A DNA stretch of 11,518 nucleotides from Deinococcus sp. Leaf326. GTDB lineage: Bacteria > Deinococcota > Deinococci > Deinococcales > Deinococcaceae. The position numbers were made by a program, and so were the translations under genes. Under the pieces are notes generated by a model. That model saw nothing but the letters and a program-made list of their open reading frames with translations, made no database searches and had not been told where the DNA came from. The stretch covers positions 1 to 11,518 of the forward strand of contig NZ_LMOM01000026.1 in NCBI RefSeq assembly GCF_001424185.1, given 5' to 3'. Below, in pieces: positions 1 to 7,114 of this stretch; position 1 is the stretch's first letter, and every line of letters begins with the position of its first letter.

Positions 1-834
1 TCACACCTCCAGAAGACCGCCTTTCGTCATTTTTGGCGATCCCCAAACCTGTTGAGGCTGTTCAGAACAGGGAAAACTGAAGTTGTCCTCTACTGAGGGT
101 ATTCCCTCTCTTTCGGCTGGTACTGGCTGAGTACCCAGAGCGGTGATGTCCCCACAGTGCATCCCCAGTTTGCGCGGCAGCATCACTTCACAGACGAGTC
201 GGCTGTCCATGTGGATTATCAAGTGGCGCGCCTCTGGATGGATCTCCAGGAGATTCTCCCGGCGGTTCTCACTCCCCTCCCAGAACCTTTTTCACGCTGG
301 GTAGAAGCAGGCGCATGGTCACCGTGGATTCAGCGGGTCAACACCTGGTGGCGTTCGTTGGACGTTGAGGAGCGTCGAGCTGCTCCCCAGACTGCGGATG
401 CATTGTGGATGGCGCAGCGGTGGTGGAATGCTCGCCACCTTGACCTGGGCTATCTTCTGGCGCCCCCAGACATCCGTTTTTGGCGTGTCAACGACCAGGT
501 GACCCTGGACTGGGAGACTCGAGGGTGTGTGATTGACGGCGTGCCTGCCTGGGTCGAGACGGCTGGGCAGTAGCGCTACAGCCTCGAACAATTTGAGAGC
601 GAGGTCGCCCAGTTTCGCGATCGGCTCGACGCCGACATGCGGCGTCACCTGCAGGAGGTCAAAGCTCTCGGGCTGCTGAACGAGCAGCAGCTGGAGAACC
701 TCCATCGGCAGCACGAGAACACCTTGCGTGATGAGGGGCGCCCAGAGGTCCCAGACTGGGATGAGGCTCAGGTGATGGTGGAGCAGCTCGAGACCAGATC
801 AGGCCTCTATGTGGGGGACACCCGTACACAGTAG
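1..834 (+). pseudogene. Disrupted DUF5984-like hypothetical gene
   Basis: One reading frame carries protein-like sequence from about position 97 to the TAG at 832-834, but it is cut by a TAG at 571-573 and a TGA at 94-96. The part before the amber (GTG at 157, 138 codons) contains VDYQVARLWMDLQEILPAVL and later IRFWRVNDQVTLDWETR. The part after it continues as YSLEQFESEVAQFRDRLDADM without a shift in frame. The order 'aromatic FGWYWL, VDYxVARLW, FWRxxDxVxxDW, DGVPxW, FxxEVxxFxxRL' is what I remember of DUF5984 proteins, whose function is unknown. Nothing upstream of about 97 gives a clear N-terminus in any frame, so the 5' end also looks eroded. A CAG-to-TAG change could have made the amber. 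The decay reading is fairly secure; the family name is from memory. An IS element lies immediately downstream. Confidence 0.6.
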
Positions 835-877
835 GCGCGTGAGGTCACGGTTGACATCTGAGGCTGGCATTCCGGTT

Positions 878-1665
878 CTACAGGTGTCGCAACAGAAGCA
901 CCATCATCCCCAAGTGCACCATGCCGAGGGAATTTTCGGTATGCCTTTCCCAGCGCACCACGAGGCGACGGAAGTTGTGGAGCCAGGCAAACAAACGTTC
1001 CACGCGCCACCGGCGACGGTAGCGGCGTAAAGGCCGCTCATCCTGCGTCTTTGAGCGGTTGCGGCGATTCGGCGCAATCATCTCGATGCCTTCGCTGGCG
1101 AGTTCAGCATCAAGCGCATCGCTGTCGTAGGCCCGGTCGCCGATCAACCGGGTTGGTTGGTCAAACCCGAACGTCGCGTCCAGTGTGTCGTGCACCAGTG
1201 TGACCTCATGCGGGCTGGCGCTGGCCACATGAACGGCGATGGGGAGACCGCTGGCGTCTGTAATGGCCATGATCTTCGTGCCCTTGCCGCGCTTGGTTTT
1301 GCCCACGTCCAGGCCCCCTTTTTTGCGCTGGCGAAGGTCGCATCGATAAAGCACTCACTGAGGTTGAGCTGCCCTTGTTCGGCGAGTCGCTCGTACAATG
1401 CCTGCAAGGCGCCGTTAAACACACCCGAACGGTTCCATTCTTGGAAGCGGCGGTGAACCGTCGAGCGTGAGGGGTAATGACAAGGGAGGTCCTTCCATGG
1501 AGCCCCGGTTCGGAGGATCCAGAAGATCGCCTTGAGGATCGGGCGATTTGGAGCGCGCGGGCGGCCTTTGCCATCAGCCCGGCGTGGCGGGTCTGAGAAA
1601 AAAGGGGCAATAAGATCCCAGTGTTGATCAATCAACTCCACTGGATCATGCTGTGGGGACTCCAT
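878..1665 (-). CDS. IS5-family transposase, two frames joined by -1 frameshift
   Basis: This is a DDE transposase that would cut and join the ends of its own IS. The first frame starts at the ATG 1665-1663 and gives an N-terminal helix-turn-helix-like IS5 region ([29 protein letters not shown]). At 1324-1318 the message reads A AAA AAG in the phase needed for -1 slippage. Joining there yields a 262-residue protein, a normal length for the family. The catalytic triad is then intact across the joint: D108 in ECFIDATF (first frame), D177 in [12 protein letters not shown] and E223 in [13 protein letters not shown] (second frame). The second frame alone runs 1354-878; the unshifted first frame would end at 1144 as a truncated 173-residue product without the second D and E. 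No lesions other than the shift are seen, so the enzyme may be functional. No strong Shine-Dalgarno precedes the ATG. Confidence 0.88.
1318..1324 (-). promoter_or_regulatory. Programmed -1 ribosomal slippery heptamer
   Basis: Read on the minus strand this is A AAA AAG followed by GGGG. The phase is canonical: the first A is the third base of a GCA codon, followed by AAA and AAG in the zero frame. After slipping back one base the next codons read GGG GGC CTG GAC, which enters the frame holding the second half of the transposase. The two frames differ by exactly -1. Bacterial IS elements with split transposases commonly use this heptamer. Confidence 0.8.
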
Positions 1666-1740
1666 GAGGTATGGAGCAGCCCGACTACCCTCCTCCCGTT
1701 TTTGGGATGGCTTCTAGACTGGTCAGAACCGCAGACTGCT

Positions 1741-2108
1741 GTAAACTTTCCATCTCTTACTCAGCCGTTAACACTATACCAGATGGCGTTATAGAAACTA
1801 TCAGGTACCGGAACCCAAACGATCACTCGCGTGTTATATACATTGCCGATATCGTCAAGTTAACTAGAAGTACAACGTTATCAAAAAAGTGATCTTGGTC
1901 ACTTTCATCTTCCCTGTAGGACCGAGGAGATGAATGGGATTGGAGAAACATATAGTTGACGCTTCAGACGCGTGGGGAGCAACAAGCTTCGCAGGGAGTA
2001 GGCCCTCTACTCTCTTAGGCTGGTGTTAGATCAGCCTGGGGTGCAACTGATGGCGCGGCGAGATTTCTCGACTTTCCACCCTCCGAGACAGCACGGGAGA
2101 GATTCACC
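1741..2108. other. AT-rich non-coding leader upstream of glycosidase operon
   Basis: About 370 bp with no convincing gene. The stretch 1741-1910 is visibly richer in A and T than the rest of the window (for example TTATATA at 1834-1840 and a six-A run at 1883-1888), as expected for a regulatory region or for DNA of other origin. A short open frame at 1671-1892 has no ribosome-binding site and no family resemblance, and I do not count it as a gene. I could not find a -35/-10 pair with good spacing; TTGAC at 1956-1960 has no matching -10. The stretch contains the palindrome at 1886-1905 and ends with GGGAG at 2095-2099, eight to nine bases before the glycosidase ATG. Confidence 0.55.
1886..1905. 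promoter_or_regulatory. 20-bp operator-like palindrome
   Basis: AAAGTGATC TT GGTCACTTT: two 9-base arms that are inverted copies except for one mismatch, separated by two bases. The central gap is too small for a good RNA hairpin, so a dimeric DNA-binding protein site is more likely than a terminator. It lies about 200 bp upstream of the glycosidase/dehydrogenase operon, in the most AT-rich part of the window. No regulator gene is present here, so the protein that would bind it is unknown. Confidence 0.4.
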
Positions 2109-3431
2109 ATGATCTATTTCATGTTCGCCACCGGCATCGAGAACTCGTATCCCACCATCCAGGGCGGCCGGGTCCGAATGGACGAAATGGAGAAATGCCG
2201 CCACTACGACTTCTGGAAAAAGGATTTCGAGCTCGTGCAGGAACTGGGCATCGGCTACCTACGCTACGGCCCGCCCATCCACCGGACCTGGCTGGGCCCC
2301 GACCGCTACGACTGGAGCTTCGCCGACGAGACCTACGCCGAGTTGCGTCGCCGCGACCTCACGCCCATCACTGACCTGTGCCATTTCGGGGTTCCTGATT
2401 GGATTGGGAACTTCCAGAACCCGGACTTTCCCGAGCAGTTCGCCCGCTATGCCCGCGAGTTCGCCCGGCGCTACCCCTGGGTACAGCTCTATACGCCCGT
2501 CAACGAGATGTACGTCTGCGCCCTGTTCTCAGCCAAGTACGGCTGGTGGAATGAGCAGCTCACGACCGACGCCGGCTTCGTGACAGCCCTCAAGCATATT
2601 GTCCGGGCGAACGTATTGGCGATGCGGTCCATCCTGGAAGTGCGTGCCGACGCCATCTTTATCCAGAGCGAATCCAGCGAGTATTTTCACGCAGAAAACC
2701 CGGCGGCTATCCGCCCGGCCGAGATCATGAACGAGGTGCGCTTTCTCAGCTTGGACCTCAACTACGGGCACCGGGTCTCCTCCGAGATGTACGAGTACCT
2801 GCTCGACAACGGTATGACGCGGGAGGAATACCACTTCTTTCTCGACGAGAACCTCAAGCACCACTGCATCATGGGCAACGACTACTACGTCACCAATGAG
2901 CATCTGGTGCACCCGGACGGCCGCACTGAGGCGGCAGGAGAAATCTACGGGTACTCGGTGATCACCAACCAGTACTACGTCCGCTACGGCCTGCCCGTCA
3001 TGCATACCGAGACGAATCTGGCCCAGGGCGCGGCCGGCGACGAGGCGGCGCGCTGGCTGCGCAAGGAGTGGGCCAACGTGCTGCGGGTGCGCAACGATGG
3101 CCTGCCCATCGTGGGTTTCACGTGGTACTCGCTCACCGATCAGGTGGACTGGGACAGCGCCCTGCGCGAAAACCGGGGCACCGTCAACCCGCTGGGGCTC
3201 TACGACCTGGAGCGCAACCTGCGCCCCGTGGGGCAGGCGTACAAAGATCTCATTACCCAGTGGCGCGACGTGTTGCCCACCCAGAGTGTCGTGCTGTCGC
3301 TGCCGATCTTCGCGCCCAGCCAGCAGCAGGAGCCCGTGCTGCGAGGGGTGGAGGACAGCGCCCGTGAGCGCGAGCGCCGCTTCCGCACTGCCCCCTCGAA
3401 CACCAACGCCTCGAAAGGAGAGGGAGAATGA
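2109..3431 (+). CDS. Family 1-type glycoside hydrolase (beta-glycosidase-like)
   Basis: A 440-residue protein that should hydrolyse beta-linked glycosides with retention, in a TIM barrel. Visible family-1 features are DWSFADETYAEL near 68-79, the loop TPITDLCHFGVPDW (85-98), the acid/base pair N132-E133 in TPVNEM, and a C-terminal nucleophile candidate E301 in MHTETN. This last stands where classic enzymes have ITENG, so the protein belongs to a divergent branch. GFTWYSLTDQVDWD (336-349) and NPLGLYDLERNLRPVGQAY near 360-378 match the usual C-terminal end. There is no signal peptide, so it is probably cytoplasmic. Residues from about 390 on form an extra low-complexity, charged tail. The ATG at 2109 follows GGGAG at 2095-2099. 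The stop overlaps the start of the dehydrogenase gene, so the two are co-translated. Substrate cannot be told from sequence. Confidence 0.85.
   Translation: MIYFMFATGIENSYPTIQGGRVRMDEMEKCRHYDFWKKDFELVQELGIGYLRYGPPIHRTWLGPDRYDWSFADETYAELRRRDLTPITDLCHFGVPDWIGNFQNPDFPEQFARYAREFARRYPWVQLYTPVNEMYVCALFSAKYGWWNEQLTTDAGFVTALKHIVRANVLAMRSILEVRADAIFIQSESSEYFHAENPAAIRPAEIMNEVRFLSLDLNYGHRVSSEMYEYLLDNGMTREEYHFFLDENLKHHCIMGNDYYVTNEHLVHPDGRTEAAGEIYGYSVITNQYYVRYGLPVMHTETNLAQGAAGDEAARWLRKEWANVLRVRNDGLPIVGFTWYSLTDQVDWDSALRENRGTVNPLGLYDLERNLRPVGQAYKDLITQWRDVLPTQSVVLSLPIFAPSQQQEPVLRGVEDSARERERRFRTAPSNTNASKGEGE
3415..3426 (+). promoter_or_regulatory. Strong ribosome binding site inside upstream gene
   Basis: AAGGAG at 3415-3420, followed by GGGAG at 3422-3426, lies inside the last codons of the glycosidase gene, seven bases before the dehydrogenase ATG at 3428. 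This fixes the start and indicates translational coupling across the ATGA overlap. Confidence 0.75.
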
Positions 3432-4168
3432 AGCGTTTTGAACACAAGACCGTGATCGTCACCGGGGCGGCGAGCGGCATCGGCCTCGCCGCCGCCACCC
3501 GCTTTGCCCAGGAAGGCGCGCGTGTAGTCATTGCTGACCTGCACGGCGACCAAGCCCAGAAGGCAGCTGAGGAGGTCAAGGCGGCCGGCGCCTCTGGCGC
3601 CCTGGGGATAGCGTGCGACGTGTCCAAGGCGGAGCAGGTGCAGGCCTGCGTGGCGCAGACTCTTGCCAGCTTCGGGAGTCTTGACGTGATCGTGAACAAC
3701 GCGGGCCTGATGACCTTCAAGCCCTTGGCCGAGTTGACCCTCGACGACTGGAATCGGGTGCTGGCGGTTGACCTGCTGGGCGCGTTTCTGTTCATCCAAC
3801 AGGGCTTCTTGCACATGAAGCCGGGCGGCGCGGTCGTCAACGTGTCGAGTATCCACGCGCGGGAGACCGAGCCGCTGGTCGCTCCCTATGCAGCGGCCAA
3901 GGCGGCGCTATTGTCCCTGACCCGCAGCGCGGCCATCGAGGGCAAGCCGCGCGGCTTGCGGATCAATGCTGTGCTGCCGGGGGCGGTGGACACCCCCATG
4001 CTGTGGGACAACCCCAATGTGCAAAGCGGAGTCGAGAAGATCAACCCGGCCGATGTGGGCCAGGCCACAGACCTGGCGGCGGCGATCGCCTTTCTCGCCT
4101 CGGACGACGCGGCATTCGTGCAAGGCACCGGGATGGTGGTGGACGGCGGACGACTCGACCATCTCTGA
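3428..4168 (+). CDS. Short-chain dehydrogenase/reductase (classical SDR)
   Basis: A 246-residue NAD(P)-dependent oxidoreductase of normal classical-SDR length. The dinucleotide-binding motif TGAASGIG is at 12-19. D37 after the second strand (VVIADLHG) favours NAD over NADP. NNAG is at 90-93, and the catalytic S141, Y154 and K158 have standard spacing (VSSI then PYAAAK). The cofactor-loop PGAVDTPM is at 184-191 and the ending VVDGGR is typical. The fourth tetrad position, usually Asn in a VNLxG context, is D115 here (AVDLLGAF). The ATG overlaps the glycosidase stop as ATGA, so the pair is one operon. A sugar or polyol dehydrogenase acting on the product of the glycosidase is a reasonable inference, but the substrate is not visible in the sequence. 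Confidence 0.88.
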   Translation: MKRFEHKTVIVTGAASGIGLAAATRFAQEGARVVIADLHGDQAQKAAEEVKAAGASGALGIACDVSKAEQVQACVAQTLASFGSLDVIVNNAGLMTFKPLAELTLDDWNRVLAVDLLGAFLFIQQGFLHMKPGGAVVNVSSIHARETEPLVAPYAAAKAALLSLTRSAAIEGKPRGLRINAVLPGAVDTPMLWDNPNVQSGVEKINPADVGQATDLAAAIAFLASDDAAFVQGTGMVVDGGRLDHL

Positions 4169-4198
4169 GAACTAAAGTGCGTCTAAAAAACGTGAACT

Positions 4199-4210
4199 CC
4201 TGAGCTCAGG
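4199..4210. repeat. 12-bp perfect palindrome
   Basis: CCTGAGCTCAGG overlaps the stop codon of the RCC1 remnant and lies 30 bp beyond the dehydrogenase stop. It has no spacer and no T-run, so it is not a usual terminator. It may be chance in GC-rich DNA. Confidence 0.2.
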
Positions 4211-4373
4211 GCACCAGTACAGTCAAATTATCAGGAACACTGGTCTGCCCAGAGTCATTTCTACCCCAAGCGACAACTGTACCGTTCGCTTTCAGTGCCA
4301 CACTATGAAGGGAACCTCCCGAAACGGCAACGACACCGCCCAACCCAACAGGCACATTCAGCTGACCGCCACC
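4206..4373 (-). pseudogene. RCC1-repeat protein, 3' remnant
   Basis: Read leftwards, the last 56 codons or so before the TGA at 4208-4206 encode GQLNVPVGLGGVVAVSGG, then HSVALKANGTVVAWG and GQTSVPDNLTVLVP. This is the pattern of bacterial RCC1/BNR-type beta-propeller repeats (GQxxVPxGLxxVVAVxxGxxHSxALKxDGTVVAWG). Only one full repeat and part of another are present, whereas these proteins normally carry several blades plus a signal peptide. The frame stays open upstream to 4817, but that upstream translation has no RCC1 character and is the shadow of the neighbouring gene. The remnant begins about where that gene's stop codon lies (4358-4360), which suggests a deletion or recombination joint there. 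Confidence 0.7.
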
Positions 4374-6084
4374 TCGTGCGGCTCGGAAGGCACCCCTCCA
4401 ATGAGGGTGATCGGTCGCCCGGAAAGTAAGGCCCAAGCTTGGAGCACGTGCGGCGCTTTTGGGCGTGATGAAGCGGCCTGCGGCTGCAACTGCTCCGCGA
4501 GCTCGTTGAGCGCCGTCAAGGTTGGTCTCCGGTCCTCTGGGTCGGCTGGCCACTCGGAAGCCTCCGTGGAGACGACCTCCTCCTCGAGCATGGGCTCCTC
4601 TTTTTCCTGGGCCTGGAGTGCAGCGGCCCTGATGATGGCTGACAAGGCATTCAACCGCGCACGCAGTTGCTCCTGCTCCTGAACGGTCAGCGGGGAGGAG
4701 CGCATCCTCCCCAGCGGTTCGAGTATGACGCGCCACTGCGCCTCCCCCGGAATCCGCACGCCCCGCTGCCGGGCACACGCGAACAGGTGTCCGAAACTCT
4801 CCTGCAGCAGCCAGCACATCTCCTCCAGATGCGTCTCATGGGCCCGCGGGTAGAGGTCGAGGATGGGGTGCACCGCCTGAAGCGCCCATTGCAGGGACAG
4901 GTTCGCTCGGGCCTGTGGCGTTTCCTTCTGCCGGCGATGCTCCCGCTCGTCCTTCGTCACGCTGGGGTCGAGGTAGGCATGATCGAAGCCCGTCCAGTCC
5001 CACAGGGGATCGGTCTTGGTCAAATCGCACAGGAGCTCGACGAGCACCGGCAGCTGCTGGCCGGGCACGCGGGGGGTGCGGCTCAAGACGAGAATGGTCG
5101 TCAGTTGCAACATGCGCTGGATGTGCTCGATGTCCTCGGGGAGGTCAAGGAGGCCCAGGACTTCTTCAAGCAGCGCGAATTGATCCTCGATGACGGTGTC
5201 GATCTGCCGGGCGGCGGCGGTCTTCCAGCCCTGGGCGGTCAACCAGGCCCGCCGGACCTCGTTCAGCGCGACCCACTGCACGCGCTCCTGGAACACCTGC
5301 CGGATGACGGGCATCTTGCCGCAGACGAGGCGGGGTTGACCCAGTTCCGCGTGGATCTGTTTCCAGATCTGGAGGAGGAACGCGCCCTCCTGGGGCGGCG
5401 GCTTGTGCGCGCGCGCCCGGTCCTGGATCACGCTGATCAGATTGCGGGCGGCGGTCAGGAGGGAGAGCACTTCGATCTCCGGCTCCTCGTGGCGTTGCAG
5501 GCACCAGAGCAGCAGGCTGCACAGATTGCGACGTCCTCCTTCGGCCCGGTGGCGAGGGCGTGCAGCTGCGGATGGTGCTGGGCCCCACGGGGGAGTCGGG
5601 TGGCCGGGTTCGTGCGTGGTGGGAAGCAGGGAGGCGCAGGAGGCAAGACCAGACCCAGGGGGCCGAGTAAGGCCTGCTCCAGGCCATGTCCTCGGTAGTG
5701 CGCGGTGAGGAACGCGGCGGCGCCACTGACTTCCTCCACGGTGAGGGCCACGCCACTGGGTCGGATGTCCCACTGCAAGGCCTCTTCGAGATCTCGACTC
5801 AGCTGGTGATTGGGGGCGTGGCGTTCGGCCAGGGTGCGGGTCAGGTCCTGGATGAGCATGAGGAGGTCTTCGTCGGCCGCACTGGGCTCGTCCTCCAGGG
5901 TAGGGAGAATGCAGAGTGCGGCGTGCAGGACTTCTGTGGTGCACAGCAGGGCGTCCAGATCGGCGGTCGAGATCCAGGCGAGGTCCGGCTGGGTGTGGCG
6001 CTGCAGGGCATCGAGGTCAAGGTAGGCGTGCAATTGCTGGACGAGGCGGCGCAACCGAGCGAGCAGAGAGGGAAACGGGTCCAT
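4358..6084 (-). pseudogene. Frameshifted large hypothetical protein (about 575 codons)
   Basis: I do not recognise a family. The first part starts with ATG at 6084 (MDPFPSLLARLRRLVQQL) and reads well for about 180 codons, to around 5540. From there the protein-like sequence continues in the frame shifted by -1: NLCSLLLWCLQRHEEPEIEVLS and onwards to a TGA at 4360-4358. The first frame alone would stop at 5455 after 209 residues with a Cys-rich nonsense tail. Both parts are Leu-, Gln- and Glu-rich and probably all helical, with many charged amphipathic stretches, no signal peptide and no membrane segment. The switch site has no slippery heptamer, so a one-base loss or a sequencing error is more likely than programmed shifting. 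A product from the second frame alone has no good start. The RCC1 remnant follows directly downstream; a divergent membrane protein starts 89 bp away. Confidence 0.6.
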
Positions 6085-6124
6085 ACCTTCAGTGTGTGGG
6101 GCGTTCTGGTTGTCCGGCCTGAAA

Positions 6125-6130
6125 TATAAT
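6125..6130 (+). promoter_or_regulatory. Candidate -10 box (TATAAT)
   Basis: A perfect TATAAT lies in the short divergent gap between the gene starting at 6084 (minus) and the one starting at 6174 (plus), 43 bases before the latter's ATG. No good -35 is found at 16-18 bp; the best is GTTCTG at 6103-6108. The site is AT-rich in both directions, so its orientation is uncertain. Confidence 0.3.
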
Positions 6131-6173
6131 TTAAACCCTTATGTTGAGAGCGTAATGGTGCAGAGATGGAAGT

Positions 6174-6581
6174 ATGACCTTCGACCACTACCTCATCATC
6201 AGCCTGAGCGCCTTCTTCCTGAGCCTCCTGGGCAGCAAGACCCGCCTGACGTCAGCGCACTGGTGGGGCGCGCTGTTCATCCTGCTGTTCTGGCCGGTGG
6301 CCGGCGTGATGTCCTGGGCACGGCGCGAGCGGGCCGCCTGGCGCTCGCCGGCGCTGCACCCGATCCTCTGGCTGCATCAGACCGAGCGGCAATCCCGAGT
6401 ACGGATTCCCTGGCGGCACCGCCGGGTCTACCAGTTCGGGTCGCTGGTGATCTTTCTGCGGCCGCGTCCCACCCTGGACTGGCCCCTCTTGCTGACGCCG
6501 GAGCGCCTGACCTTTACGCCGCTGCTGTTCCAGGTGCACCTCCAGTGGATGCGCCCTGCCCCAGCAACTCGTCTGGCGTGA
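6174..6581 (+). CDS. Small two-helix membrane protein, hypothetical
   Basis: A 135-residue protein I do not recognise. Two hydrophobic segments stand out: about residues 6-20 (YLIISLSAFFLSLLG) and 30-47 (WWGALFILLFWPVAGVMSW). A basic, Arg- and Trp-rich cytoplasmic part follows, from about 48 to the end. The Arg-rich stretch after the second helix (ARRERAAWR) implies that the N- and C-termini face the cytoplasm by the positive-inside rule. The ATG at 6174 has GGAAG very close in front (6168-6172). It is transcribed away from the frameshifted gene at 6084. Its last 68 bp overlap the 3' end of the gene on the opposite strand. Confidence 0.6.
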   Translation: MTFDHYLIISLSAFFLSLLGSKTRLTSAHWWGALFILLFWPVAGVMSWARRERAAWRSPALHPILWLHQTERQSRVRIPWRHRRVYQFGSLVIFLRPRPTLDWPLLLTPERLTFTPLLFQVHLQWMRPAPATRLA

Positions 6582-6846
6582 GGGTCCAAGGCAGCAGGGG
6601 GTCGTCCTCCGCGGCCACGTAGGGCGGGAGAATGTGCCAATCGATTCCGAGGAGGAACAGGGTGTCGTCGAGCAGCCCCAGCAGCGTCTCGAACGGCACC
6701 TCGTCTTTGGGCTCCAGAAGGGTGCCTGACGTCGTGAAGACCTGAAGCCCGAGACCTTTGCGGTTCCAGTGCACGAACAGAGTGTGGGCCTGGAAGCCGT
6801 AGGCGGCGCGCAGCCGCCCGGCCAGTCGTTGCAGAGAAGGGGACAT
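6514..6846 (-). CDS. Small hypothetical protein
   Basis: A 110-residue protein, unrecognised. The sequence MSPSLQRLAGRLRAAYGF, then HTLFVHWNRKGLGLQVFTTSG and EVPFETLLGLLDDTLFLLGI, looks like a compact alpha/beta domain rather than a shadow frame. The open frame continues upstream to 6951, but that extra part is Arg- and Pro-rich and not protein-like, so I chose the ATG at 6846. No clear ribosome binding site precedes it. A strong hairpin at 6859-6883 lies just upstream of the start. The 3' end, after about residue 88, overlaps the oppositely oriented membrane protein gene and is Gly/Ala-rich. Confidence 0.5.
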   Translation of the reverse strand: MSPSLQRLAGRLRAAYGFQAHTLFVHWNRKGLGLQVFTTSGTLLEPKDEVPFETLLGLLDDTLFLLGIDWHILPPYVAAEDDPLLPWTLTPDELLGQGASTGGAPGTAAA

Positions 6847-6858
6847 GCCCCAGGGTCT

Positions 6859-6883
6859 ACGGCGAGCGCTTTGGGCTCGCCGT
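6859..6883. other. 9-bp-stem inverted repeat
   Basis: ACGGCGAGC and its exact complement GCTCGCCGT are separated by seven bases. The stem is very GC-rich and would form a stable hairpin on either strand. There is no T-run on either side, so it is not a standard intrinsic terminator. It lies 13-37 bases upstream of the ATG at 6846 on the minus strand, where it could occlude ribosome access, and in the 268-bp gap that holds no other feature I can support (6847-7114). Confidence 0.45.
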
Positions 6884-7114
6884 GAGGGCTCAGCGTGGGG
6901 ATGTTCTGACGATAAAGGGGGTTGGGATGTCCCTCCCCAGCAAGCTGTCAAGGTCGACTGTGGCGCAACCGCAGCCCTCTCTTTGGGGGTTGATTTCTTC
7001 CTGGCGGTACAGGGTAGCCCTTACTCTGGAGGACGCCGACGCCTGAGCGCAGCACCGCAACTTTAGACCCCACTCCGGGACCAGCCGTTTATCCTACGAA
7101 ATGGACGCCTCAGC

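Larger units (their letters stand above)
860..1740 (-). mobile_element. IS5-family insertion sequence (ends approximate)
   Basis: A transposase gene of about 790 bp, read leftwards, fills nearly all of this span, which is the usual compact layout of IS5-family elements with two-frame transposases (IS427-like). The exact ends are not resolved. The only inverted match I could find flanking the gene is 7 bp: CGGTTCT at 873-879, overlapping the stop codon, and its complement AGAACCG at 1725-1731. That is too short to define terminal repeats, and I could not identify a target-site duplication. The element lies between the decayed gene on the left and an AT-rich leader on the right, so it may have separated or replaced older sequence. 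Confidence 0.75.

Noticed and set aside
851..856. TTGACA as a -35 promoter box beside the IS
   Set aside because: A perfect hexamer, but no -10-like sequence at 16-18 bp and no gene directly served by it.
873..1731. Terminal inverted repeats of the IS
   Set aside because: Only a 7-bp match (CGGTTCT/AGAACCG), with flanks that do not align; too short to set the ends.
1671..1892. 73-codon plus-strand open frame next to the IS
   Set aside because: No ribosome binding site, crosses the probable IS end and the AT-rich leader, and resembles nothing.
3200..3856. Minus-strand open frames over the glycosidase/SDR junction
   Set aside because: They lie opposite two genes with clear catalytic motifs and are Arg/Ala-rich shadows.
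4667..5698. Long plus-strand open frame of 343 codons
   Set aside because: It mirrors the minus-strand gene in GC-rich DNA. Its translation is low-complexity (Gly, Arg, Leu, Gln) and has no ribosome binding site, while the opposite strand reads as a sensible protein.
6092..6622. Plus-strand frame of 176 codons overlapping the membrane protein
   Set aside because: Pro/Ala/Arg-rich without hydrophobic segments. The frame starting at 6174 has two clear membrane helices.
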